Positions 17,558 to 25,329 of a stretch of 64,000 nucleotides of DNA are shown here, one piece after another (the first letter of the stretch is position 1; every line of letters begins with the position of its first letter). The translations under genes were made by a program, and so were the position numbers. The notes beneath the pieces are model-generated. The model was not told the DNA's origin and did no database searches. It saw only the letters and a list, made by a program, of their open reading frames with translations. This stretch comes from CAYQJL01 sp964573295 (GTDB taxonomy: Bacteria > Eisenbacteria > RBG-16-71-46 > CAIMUX01 > WJJG01): contig CAZNJE010000007.1 in the NCBI GenBank assembly GCA_964573295.1, positions 62,001 through 126,000 on the forward strand, written 5' to 3'.

Positions 17558-18160
17558 ATGGACATTGTCCCTTCCAAAGGCATGACAAGCGGCCGGTGCC
17601 GGCCGTCTGCCCGTGAGACCGGCCGGTGGCGGATGGACTCGTCCCGCCGATCGCAGCGGCGTGGGCGGCCGCTCGACGGGTTGCGGCCGCGTAGGCGGCG
17701 GCCGGCCCTGTTGCTCGGACGTGGACTACTGCTCGGCCTGGTGCTGCTGGCCCTGGCGCCGGGCGCCTGGGGCCAGCGCAGCATCACGGTGGGTGACTGC
17801 GACTTCAGCGTGAATGTGGACTATCCCAGGGAAGGACAGAGCTGCCAGATCCAGGTTCTGCGCGGCGGCGCGCCCTTGCGGGACGCCACCATCTTCGCCA
17901 CGTTCCGCCCGAACAGCGCCGTGGAAACAACCGTTCTCCTCGGTACAACCGACGCGACCGGCCGCTTCGACTGGACGCCGGATCATCCGGGTATCACGAC
18001 GCTGACCGTGCGCGAGGCCGAGGCGGAGCTGGCCAGCCTCACCGTGTCGGTGGAGTTCGCGGGGATTCCCATCCTGGGCCTGCTGGTCATGCTGGGCGCC
18101 GCGGGCATCCTCTTCGGCGGTAATTCCTATTCGTTCGCCAAAACATTCGGCAAATCGTAG
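17558..18160 (+). CDS. membrane-anchored envelope protein of unknown function
   Basis: No family is recognised with confidence. The 200-residue product has an Arg-rich N-terminus, then a hydrophobic signal or anchor (about residues 51-72, ending near GAWGQ). A beta-sandwich-like domain resembling bacterial Ig-like or carboxypeptidase-regulatory folds follows (LRDATIFATFRPNS, TDATGRFDWTPDHPG). A C-terminal membrane segment reads GIPILGLLVMLGAAGILFGG. It has two cysteines, in GDCDF and GQSCQI. The ATG follows AGGAG with 9-nt spacing. It sits between the symporter and the TPR gene, so an envelope role with them is possible. Confidence 0.6.
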   Translation: MDIVPSKGMTSGRCRPSARETGRWRMDSSRRSQRRGRPLDGLRPRRRRPALLLGRGLLLGLVLLALAPGAWGQRSITVGDCDFSVNVDYPREGQSCQIQVLRGGAPLRDATIFATFRPNSAVETTVLLGTTDATGRFDWTPDHPGITTLTVREAEAELASLTVSVEFAGIPILGLLVMLGAAGILFGGNSYSFAKTFGKS

Positions 18161-18196
18161 ACCACCGCGGTCACACACACAGAGAGCGAGCCATCC

Positions 18197-19765
18197 ATGG
18201 GATTCTTGGGCAACCTCTTCGGCAACCCGCAGAAGATCGAGCACCAGGGCGATCAGCGCCTCGAGTCGGGCCAGCCCTACGAAGCGCTCCAACGCTTCCA
18301 GCAGGCCCTGCGCAAGGTGGGGTCCAACGACCCCGACGCCGCCGAGCGGCTGGGTGGAAAGATCCAGCGGGCGCAGGCCTCCTTCCGGACGATGAAGCTC
18401 GAGGAAGCGGCGCGTTACCTCGAGGACGATCTGTTCGAGGAAGCCGCCGACGTCTTGGGCGTCTTGCGCGACCACGCCGATGAACTCCCGCCGGCGGAGG
18501 CGGGGCAGGTCGCGGCGCTCGAGCAGCAGCTCGAACGCCGCCGCGACGAACTCGGCGCCACCAACACCATCGCCACCCCCGATGCCGCCGACGCTGATCC
18601 CGGACGGATGGGTGTGCGCAGCTACGAGGAGCCGCTCGATCCGGTCGCCGCCGAGATCGACACTGCCTTCGAGCAGATGCTGGGGGCCCTGCCCGAAGAC
18701 GACCAACCCTATGCCAAGAGCCTGGGGACCGCCTTCCGGGGAGGGTTCGTGGCGCTGCAGACCGGCCGGCCCCAGGAGGCCATCGAGGCCTTCCGCGCCG
18801 CCACTGAAGAGCATCCCGAGGACGGCCTGGTCCTCGAGAGCCTCGCGGTCGCCTACGACCAGGTGGGCCAGGATCAGGAGGCGCAGGACCTGTACCATCA
18901 GGCCCTGGCGGCCGACCCGATGCGGCGCAATGCGCGCATCGCGTTGGCGGCCATTCGCTCCGGGGTGCAGGCCACCGAGGGCCTCCAGGCCTTTGCGAGG
19001 TTGCGCCAGGCCATCGAGGCGTTCGCCCAGCGCGGCGGGCAGGGCGACTACGAAGGGGCCATCGATCTGCTCAACCAGGGCATCGAACGCGACCCGGCAT
19101 TCGGCGTGAACTACTTGATCGCCGCCGTGGAAATCAGCCTGATCCACCGACGCGCGCAGGAGGCGCTCGGCTTCGCCGAACGTGCGCACGAGAGCGCCCA
19201 AAGCGCGGGGGGCGCGGCCCCGAGCCTGTGGCACCTGCTCGGCATAGCCGCCGAAGTGGCCGGCGACCTGGACCGGGCCGAAGACGCCTTCGACAAGGCC
19301 ACCCGCCTGGGCGGGCAGGCCATGTTCTTCCGGGCCGAGTACGCCGAGTTCGCGCTCCGGCACCGGCGCTCGCTCGAGGACGCCGAGAAGATCATCTTCG
19401 AGACCTGCATCGGTTGCCAGGCCGGGCGGGTGAGCCCGGAGGAGCTCGACTACTACGGTATCCTCCTCAGCCGCATCCAGTATGCGCGGGGCGAGTACAA
19501 GCCGGCGCTCGATGGGGTGGAACGACTGCTGCGCAAAGGCCCCCCACCGGTCCTTCTGCCTGCGCTCGAACAGCTCCGCCAGGAGATCCGGCAAGCCATG
19601 AAGACGGCTGCGCAAGAGTCAGAGCAAGCGGAGGAAGAAACAGCAATGGAAGATCCGGAGGTGGAGGACGAGACCACCAACGACCGGAAGACCGAGAACG
19701 AGAACGAGACCGAGACCGAGAACGAGAACGAGAACGAGACCGAGAACGAGAACGAGGACAAGTAG
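18197..19765 (+). CDS. tetratricopeptide repeat protein with Glu/Asn-rich tail
   Basis: This 522-residue cytoplasmic scaffold contains TPR-like helices in several blocks, for example at about residues 19-60 (LESGQPYEALQRFQQAL), 185-260 (GRPQEAIEAFRAA, QDQEAQDLYHQALAADP) and 330-420. TPR proteins mediate protein-protein contacts; no catalytic motif is seen. The last 40 residues are Glu/Asn/Thr repeats encoded by a hexanucleotide repeat. A CxxC (GCQAG region, CIGC) lies near residue 400. It begins 36 bp after the envelope protein gene. Confidence 0.8.
   Translation: MGFLGNLFGNPQKIEHQGDQRLESGQPYEALQRFQQALRKVGSNDPDAAERLGGKIQRAQASFRTMKLEEAARYLEDDLFEEAADVLGVLRDHADELPPAEAGQVAALEQQLERRRDELGATNTIATPDAADADPGRMGVRSYEEPLDPVAAEIDTAFEQMLGALPEDDQPYAKSLGTAFRGGFVALQTGRPQEAIEAFRAATEEHPEDGLVLESLAVAYDQVGQDQEAQDLYHQALAADPMRRNARIALAAIRSGVQATEGLQAFARLRQAIEAFAQRGGQGDYEGAIDLLNQGIERDPAFGVNYLIAAVEISLIHRRAQEALGFAERAHESAQSAGGAAPSLWHLLGIAAEVAGDLDRAEDAFDKATRLGGQAMFFRAEYAEFALRHRRSLEDAEKIIFETCIGCQAGRVSPEELDYYGILLSRIQYARGEYKPALDGVERLLRKGPPPVLLPALEQLRQEIRQAMKTAAQESEQAEEETAMEDPEVEDETTNDRKTENENETETENENENETENENEDK
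19693..19758. repeat. hexanucleotide repeat (GAGAAC/GAGACC) at the 3' end of the TPR gene
   Basis: About eleven 6-bp units encode the alternating Glu-Asn and Glu-Thr tail. Changes by whole units keep the frame. Confidence 0.8.
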
Positions 19766-19779
19766 GAAGGTGAACGGGG

Positions 19780-19932
19780 ATGGACTTGCTCCGGAATGCG
19801 CCCGTGGCGATCTGCCTCGCCGCGGTGTGCGTGTTCCTTGCGTCGGCCGGTGTGAATCCTGCGCGGGGTCAAGAGACGCCCGTTGGCCCGGAAGGAGCCC
19901 GGGCACTGCAGACAGCGCTGCACGATGCCTGA
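19780..19932 (+). CDS. 50-residue putative secreted peptide
   Basis: A short open frame begins with ATG at 19780, 6 nt after GGAAGGTG, and ends at TGA 19930-19932. The product starts MDLLRNAPVAICLAAVCVFL and has a convincing signal peptide cut after about residue 31 (ARGQ/ETP), leaving only about 19 mature residues. It follows the TPR gene by 14 bp and ends exactly where the convergent S8 peptidase gene ends. It may be a real small exported peptide or the remnant of a longer secreted protein cut short at this junction. Confidence 0.45.
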   Translation: MDLLRNAPVAICLAAVCVFLASAGVNPARGQETPVGPEGARALQTALHDA

Positions 19933-22900
19933 TCACCGGCTCACCACGATCCTGCGCGTGATCTCGTCCTGCCCGGTACCCAGGCGCACGAAGTAGACGC
20001 CCGAATAGGCCGGCCGGCCGGTTTCGGTCTTGCCGTCCCAGAACAGGCGGTGCACCCCGGCCTCCTGCGGTCCGGACAAGAGATGCCGCACGAGCCTGCC
20101 GGCCGAATCGTAGATCGCCACATCGGCATCCTGAGCCCGCGGCAGCGTGAGCTTGAGCAACGTGCCGGCGCCGAGCGGATTGGGCCGGGGCGCCGAGAGA
20201 CTGAGCGCGGGGGCCCGCTGAGCGGCGGATGCATCAGAGGTGAAGCCGCGAACCTCCACGTCGTCGACCGCCGCCTCCACGACCGCGGCTTGCCAGGCGA
20301 TGTCCTCGGCCACGAAACGTACCCGCATCTGATCGGTCACCGGAATGCCGTGGAACGAGAACGGAATCTCCACTCGCTCCCAGCTATTGTGCGTCTCCTC
20401 CAGCGTCTCCACATTCGTCCAGGTCTCGCCGCCGTCGCTGGAGACGTCGACCCGGAACTGTTGATCGTGCGGATACCCCGATGAGTTGTGGAACCAGCGG
20501 TGGTAGACCAGCGACGGGTTGCCGGCCGGCGTGGCATCGAAGACCGGCGAAACGAGCGTGGTGCGCCCACCGTCGACGTCACCGATGAACCGATTCGCGC
20601 CCGCGGGCTGGTTCTGCGTCACGAAGGCCTGCACACCGTTCGGGGTGTGGTCATCCTCGGGCGCGACCATGGCGTCGATGTAGTAGGTGGCGTTGGGGTC
20701 ACCCCTCTCCCAGATACCGAAGAAGGCTTCATCGGTCGGGACACCGACCGTCCAGCCTTGATCGTACTCGAAATCGTCCGAGGCCCCCGGCAGCGGCGTG
20801 AAGGCATAGGTGGTCGTATCGCCCTCGGTAATCGTCACCGTGGTGAGTCCGAGCGTCCATCCGAAACGTCCCAGGCTCAGGTCGTAGCTGCCCACGGGCA
20901 GCGCATCGAAGAAAAAACTCCCCGACGCATCCGTGATCTGGGGTTCGACCGGGGCATTCAGTACGCTCACGACGAACCCCTCGAGACCTTCGCGGCCGGG
21001 ATCGGCACCCAGCGCCGCGCGCTCTTCGTGGTCCTCGGCGTCGCCGAAGCCCGGGTGACCTTCGCCGCCTGCAAGCCGGCTCGAGACCTGACCGCTCAGG
21101 GTACCGCGCGGCTCGGAGACGAGGCTCACCGCCAGGTTCGTGCTGCCCTCGTCGGTGATCGTCACGACGCTGATGTCGGACTCGTAGCCGAAGAGCCGGG
21201 TTGTGACCTCATAGTCGCCGGCCGGCAGGTGCTTCAGGTCGAAGGCTCCGTCGGCCTCCGACAGTGCGGCGCGGTGGAGGGCAGCCACGGACACCTCGGC
21301 CCCCTCGAGCGGCAAACCCGTTCCGGCCTCCTCCACCTCACCGGCCAGATTGCCGTAGCCGTGCATCACCGCCAAGCAAGCCGCGTAGGCGTCGATCACC
21401 CCCCAACCAAAGGTATTGTCTTCCCCGGCGTCACCCAGATCCACAGCGGTGTCCATCAGGATCTGCTTGGCGCGATCCACTTCCAGATCGGGGTTGATCT
21501 CGCGCATCAGGGCGAAGACACCCGATACATGCGGGCCCGCCATGGACGTCCCGCTCAGCGGCGCGTAGCCTTCATCGAGGAAGCAGCTGACCACGTCCAC
21601 ACCCGGTGCGGCCACCTCGGGCTTGATCGTCAGCTCGTCGCATCCAGAAGGTCCCCGGCTGGAGAAGCCGGCGATGGGATAGGGGAAGATGTAGTTCGTC
21701 GCGTCCAAGGCGCCCGCGGCGTAGGTATTCCACGGGGTCGAGTTGCGATCCGCCGGAATGCCGCAGCTCATCGTGTCGGGCCCTTCGTTGCCGGCGCTGA
21801 AGACGACGATCACGCCCGCGGTCTCGCAGTTGTCGATCGCGCTCCACCAGCGGTCGTCGCAACGATAGTACCAGTTCTCGTCGTTGGGGAATTCATGCCC
21901 GCCCCAGGAGTTCTGGCAGACGTCGGGCACATCGTCGACCGTCTGCGGATCGCCATCGGGATCCGTGATCCACTCGAAGCAGACCAGCACGTCGTTGTCG
22001 AACTCCTCGTTCCAACCCGGCTGATCGATGGCATTCGCCGCGATCCACTGCGCGCCCCAGGCTACGCCGACGGTGTCGCCCTGGGCCGGATCGAACCCGC
22101 ACATCGTGCCCATGGTGTGGGTGCCATGGCCGTTGCCGTCATAGGGCACCCCCACCGAGTCGGCCAGCACATCCAGCCAGCATTCCTCGGCCGGATGGGC
22201 GCCGCCGTGGCCCCGCCAGCTCGTGGCGAGTGCCGGGTGTTGGCTGTCCACGCCGGTATCGAGCCCGCAGATCAGCGTGCCCGCCCCGCTGAGCCCCAGC
22301 TCGTACCAACACAGGTCGGCATTGATCGCGCGCAGGCCCGACGGCACACCCACCTCGCGGCCGCGGAGGAACACCTCGTCCCCGGTTCCCGGGTAAGCAG
22401 CGTCGCCGAAGCCAACCTCGTTGACACCGTCTCCGGCGGCTCCGCGCTCGCCGCGATCCCCCAGCCAGTTTGCGCGCGCCACCGGCTCGACGAGTTCGAT
22501 CTGAAAGTTCGGCTCGATGACATCGACATCGGCGCGCGCGGCCAACTCGGCGAGGAAACCGTTGCGCACCTGGGCCACGATGACGTTCGTGATCCAGTGC
22601 GGCGTGAACCCGATCACCTGCCCGGTCTCCTGGCCGGCCGTCAGCAGGTCGATCAAGGGCGCCTGCGTGCGTGCGGCCGTCTCCTGCAGCGCGCGGACCA
22701 CGGTCTCGTGGCGCTCGGCCCGGCTGGCCCGAGCTTCCTTGAGCTGTTGATGGAGGGAGGCCAGCTGCGCCTGCTCGGTCAGGTGAACCAGGACCGAGAC
22801 GGTGCCCTCCGGCCCGGCCTCGGCGGCCTGCGCGGCCTGCGCGGCCACCCGGGCATCGATCGTGCCGGCCCCGGCCGGTATCCCCATGAACGCCACCAGG

Positions 22901-23010
22901 GCCAGCATGAGCACCGCGCAGAGGCCCGTCGCAGGGATCTGGCCTCCTCGGATGGCGGGAAACTCCACGATGCGTGACTGGAACCACGACGAGCGAGCTT
23001 GGGACTTCAT
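19933..23010 (-). CDS. secreted S8 (subtilisin-like) serine peptidase with FlgD-like C-terminal domain
   Basis: The 1025-residue exported protease has a signal segment (about residues 25-50), then an inhibitor I9-like propeptide region. The catalytic triad is visible: Asp in GLDTGVDSQHPAL (about 253), His in GNGHGTHTMGT (about 293) and Ser in SGTSMAGPHVSG (about 487). Two carboxypeptidase-regulatory-like beta domains follow (SEADGAFDLKHLPAGDYEV; TDASGSFFFDALPVGSYDL), then a galactose-binding-like region. A FlgD-type domain ends the protein (PRPNPLGAGTLLKLTLP; SGVYFVRL), as on type IX-secreted or surface proteins. The ATG at 23010 follows AAGGAGGGCAGC. Confidence 0.92.
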   Translation of the reverse strand: MKSQARSSWFQSRIVEFPAIRGGQIPATGLCAVLMLALVAFMGIPAGAGTIDARVAAQAAQAAEAGPEGTVSVLVHLTEQAQLASLHQQLKEARASRAERHETVVRALQETAARTQAPLIDLLTAGQETGQVIGFTPHWITNVIVAQVRNGFLAELAARADVDVIEPNFQIELVEPVARANWLGDRGERGAAGDGVNEVGFGDAAYPGTGDEVFLRGREVGVPSGLRAINADLCWYELGLSGAGTLICGLDTGVDSQHPALATSWRGHGGAHPAEECWLDVLADSVGVPYDGNGHGTHTMGTMCGFDPAQGDTVGVAWGAQWIAANAIDQPGWNEEFDNDVLVCFEWITDPDGDPQTVDDVPDVCQNSWGGHEFPNDENWYYRCDDRWWSAIDNCETAGVIVVFSAGNEGPDTMSCGIPADRNSTPWNTYAAGALDATNYIFPYPIAGFSSRGPSGCDELTIKPEVAAPGVDVVSCFLDEGYAPLSGTSMAGPHVSGVFALMREINPDLEVDRAKQILMDTAVDLGDAGEDNTFGWGVIDAYAACLAVMHGYGNLAGEVEEAGTGLPLEGAEVSVAALHRAALSEADGAFDLKHLPAGDYEVTTRLFGYESDISVVTITDEGSTNLAVSLVSEPRGTLSGQVSSRLAGGEGHPGFGDAEDHEERAALGADPGREGLEGFVVSVLNAPVEPQITDASGSFFFDALPVGSYDLSLGRFGWTLGLTTVTITEGDTTTYAFTPLPGASDDFEYDQGWTVGVPTDEAFFGIWERGDPNATYYIDAMVAPEDDHTPNGVQAFVTQNQPAGANRFIGDVDGGRTTLVSPVFDATPAGNPSLVYHRWFHNSSGYPHDQQFRVDVSSDGGETWTNVETLEETHNSWERVEIPFSFHGIPVTDQMRVRFVAEDIAWQAAVVEAAVDDVEVRGFTSDASAAQRAPALSLSAPRPNPLGAGTLLKLTLPRAQDADVAIYDSAGRLVRHLLSGPQEAGVHRLFWDGKTETGRPAYSGVYFVRLGTGQDEITRRIVVSR

Positions 23011-23089
23011 GCTGCCCTCCTTAACCTGTCGGAGCAACTTCTGTGATGTGGTTGGACACATGCGCTTGGGCGGCCAGAGCCGAACCATG

Positions 23090-23119
23090 GGCCGGATGAT
23101 CGGCCGGATGATCGGCCGG
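23090..23119. repeat. 12-bp direct repeat (GGCCGGATGATC, 2.5 copies)
   Basis: Two perfect copies and a half copy lie in the leader region of the S8 peptidase transcript, between its promoter and its start codon. Confidence 0.7.
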
Positions 23120-23172
23120 TGCGCGCGAGCCCGCACGCCGCCAACGCGCTGCCAGATGCCATTGTGATGCGA

Positions 23173-23202
23173 ATTGTATCAGGCGGAAGGAGGATCGGTC
23201 GA
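23173..23202 (-). promoter_or_regulatory. extended -10 promoter for the S8 peptidase gene
   Basis: On the minus strand: -35 TCGACC (23202-23197), 18 bp, -10 TACAAT (23178-23173) with TGA directly before it. The same TGATACAAT element precedes the secreted protein gene at 13312-14013. The leader would be about 155 nt. Confidence 0.45.
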
Positions 23203-23262
23203 GCCCTGCCCGGCCCAAGCCCAGAACCGCCCAGACCGGTCCCTGTCTGCCCAGCGGTGCAA

Positions 23263-25233
23263 TCAGCTCATCGGGTCGCGCGCGACCGGCAGGCCGACGG
23301 TGAATCGGGTACCCTGCCCCACCTCGCTGGCAACCGCGATCGAGCCCTTGTGTTCTTCCAGGATCCGGTGAGCGATCGCCAGGCCCAGCCCCGTGCCGCC
23401 GCGGGCGCGCTTGGTCGTGAAGAAGGGATCGAAGATCTGTTTCTGAGTCTTCTCGTTCATGCCCCTGCCGTTGTCCTCGACCTCGAGAACCACGTGTCCG
23501 CTCTGTGTGCGCGAGCGCACCACGATCCGGCCCTTGCGATCATCGGGAATCGCCTGCGCGGCGTTGACGAGCAGATTCACCAGCACCTGTTCGATCTTCT
23601 GCGAGTTGCCCATGAAGGTGGGCAGGTCGGGCTCGAGTTCGAGTTCGAGTTCGGCGCGCTGGTGAACCTCGTTGTGCACCAGCCGCGAACAAGCCTCGAT
23701 CAACGTGTTGAGGTCTACCTGCTCGATCGGCTGACCTTCGTCGCGGCGAGCGAACCGCTTGAGCCCATCGACGATGACCTTGATGCGCTCGGAGCCGTGG
23801 GCCATGTCGTCGACCAGGACCATGATGTGCTCGCGGAAGAAGCTGTAGGGCAGGCGGGCGACCTTGAGGTCGGGGTGATCGGCCTGGTACTGATCCACGA
23901 TTGGCAAGATGTCCTCGAGCGCCTGTTTCAGGATCTTGACGTTGCCGCGGATGAACTGGTTGGGGTTGTTGATCTCGTGGCCGACGCCGCTCACCAGCTG
24001 ACCGAGCGCGGACATCTGGTCGGCGCGCTGGAGCTGTTCCTCGTAGGTCTTCTCCAGCGTCACGTCGCGGTAGAACTCCATGATGCCCTCGACCTCGTGG
24101 TCGCGGTTGAAGACCGGAACGGCGTGGACATCGAGATGGCGGCCGTCGTGGATGATGGTGAGTGTGATCGGGGTCTTCTCCTTCAGGATCTTGGCCAATC
24201 GGCAATCCGGACACGGCCGGTTGCGCCCGAAGAGCGCGAAGTGGCATTTCGCCCCCGGTTCGACCTCCTGATGGTTGGTCATGACCACATTGCGGTTGCG
24301 GTCGATGAGCGCCATGTCACCCGGGATCATCTCGAACATGCTCTCGAGCCGGGCCTTCGACTCCTCCCAGTTGCGATTGACGCGCTCCATGTAGGTGTCG
24401 ATCGTGGCGAGCTTCTTGCGCTGCTCCTCCAGCTCGGCGGTGCGCGCGGCGATGTCGCGCTCGAGTCTTTTCATCCGCTCGCGCTGGGCGGCTTCCTCCT
24501 CCTGCTTGAGCACCAGGTGCTCACTGAGCCGCTTACGTTCCAAGGCCAGGTTGAGCATGCGCACGATCTCATCGAGCATGCGCTGTTCCTCGGGCAGCAG
24601 TTCCAGGTGGGAATCCAGATAGCCCACCCGGATCTCGCCCACCGTCGCGCCACCGATCACCATCTCGGAGCGGAGGACGGTCGGGCTCGCGATGGGCTGT
24701 CCGTAGGCCTGGCCTTCGAAGGTAGCGAAGACAATCGTCTGGTCGGGATACTGCATCCCGCGGCTCAGGAAGCTGGGGAGACGATGGAAGAACTCCTCGA
24801 CCGAGCGGGCCGCCTCGATCCACTCAGCCACCGAGTAGAGACAGAAGAGCTCCTTGATGCGCTCCTCGCGGCCGTCGGCATCGATCTGGGCCACGCCGTC
24901 GATGCGTGCGCCGAAGAAGATGCAAATTCCATCATTATTGGAAGAGAAACGCTTGATCTTCAGTGGGATCGAGGCGCCGCCGCCACCCCGCGGCGTGAAG
25001 ACGGCGATCCCCCCACTGCCGCGCTTGGCGCGGATCATCGCGGCGCGGAAGGTCTCGAGCGAATCGTGCGTGAGTACCTCTTCGAGGCAGCGCTCACCGG
25101 GCACCACCTCGCCGAGCCCCGCCCTGCGGCAGAGCAGGCGACTGGCATGCTGGATCCGCTCGTCCTGATCCACGACGAACAGGAAGTCGAAGTTGCTTTC
25201 GACGAAGGCGTACAGGTCGTCGAACTTGATCAT
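23263..25233 (-). CDS. PAS-domain sensor histidine kinase
   Basis: This soluble 656-residue kinase has an N-terminal PAS domain (IKFDDLYAFVESNFDFLFVVD), a GAF-like region (about residues 130-240) and a coiled coil (about 250-305). A second PAS carries three cysteines, AKCHFALFGRNRPCPDC. The kinase core shows H-box GHEINNPNQF, N-box LVNLLVNAAQAI, G1 EDNGRGMNE and G2 GGTGLGLAIA. No membrane segment is seen, so it senses a cytoplasmic, probably redox, signal. The ATG at 25233 follows GAGGAGCAGGC. It is the last gene of the NuoEFG-like operon, whose first gene encodes a response regulator. Confidence 0.9.
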   Translation of the reverse strand: MIKFDDLYAFVESNFDFLFVVDQDERIQHASRLLCRRAGLGEVVPGERCLEEVLTHDSLETFRAAMIRAKRGSGGIAVFTPRGGGGASIPLKIKRFSSNNDGICIFFGARIDGVAQIDADGREERIKELFCLYSVAEWIEAARSVEEFFHRLPSFLSRGMQYPDQTIVFATFEGQAYGQPIASPTVLRSEMVIGGATVGEIRVGYLDSHLELLPEEQRMLDEIVRMLNLALERKRLSEHLVLKQEEEAAQRERMKRLERDIAARTAELEEQRKKLATIDTYMERVNRNWEESKARLESMFEMIPGDMALIDRNRNVVMTNHQEVEPGAKCHFALFGRNRPCPDCRLAKILKEKTPITLTIIHDGRHLDVHAVPVFNRDHEVEGIMEFYRDVTLEKTYEEQLQRADQMSALGQLVSGVGHEINNPNQFIRGNVKILKQALEDILPIVDQYQADHPDLKVARLPYSFFREHIMVLVDDMAHGSERIKVIVDGLKRFARRDEGQPIEQVDLNTLIEACSRLVHNEVHQRAELELELEPDLPTFMGNSQKIEQVLVNLLVNAAQAIPDDRKGRIVVRSRTQSGHVVLEVEDNGRGMNEKTQKQIFDPFFTTKRARGGTGLGLAIAHRILEEHKGSIAVASEVGQGTRFTVGLPVARDPMS

Positions 25234-25329
25234 GCCTGCTCCTCGGAGGGACCGGGGCAGGCCGCCGTGTTTCCGCCGGCGCCGGCGTCCCGCCTGACCG
25301 GGGGACGCCGGGCGCGGTGGACCTGCCAT

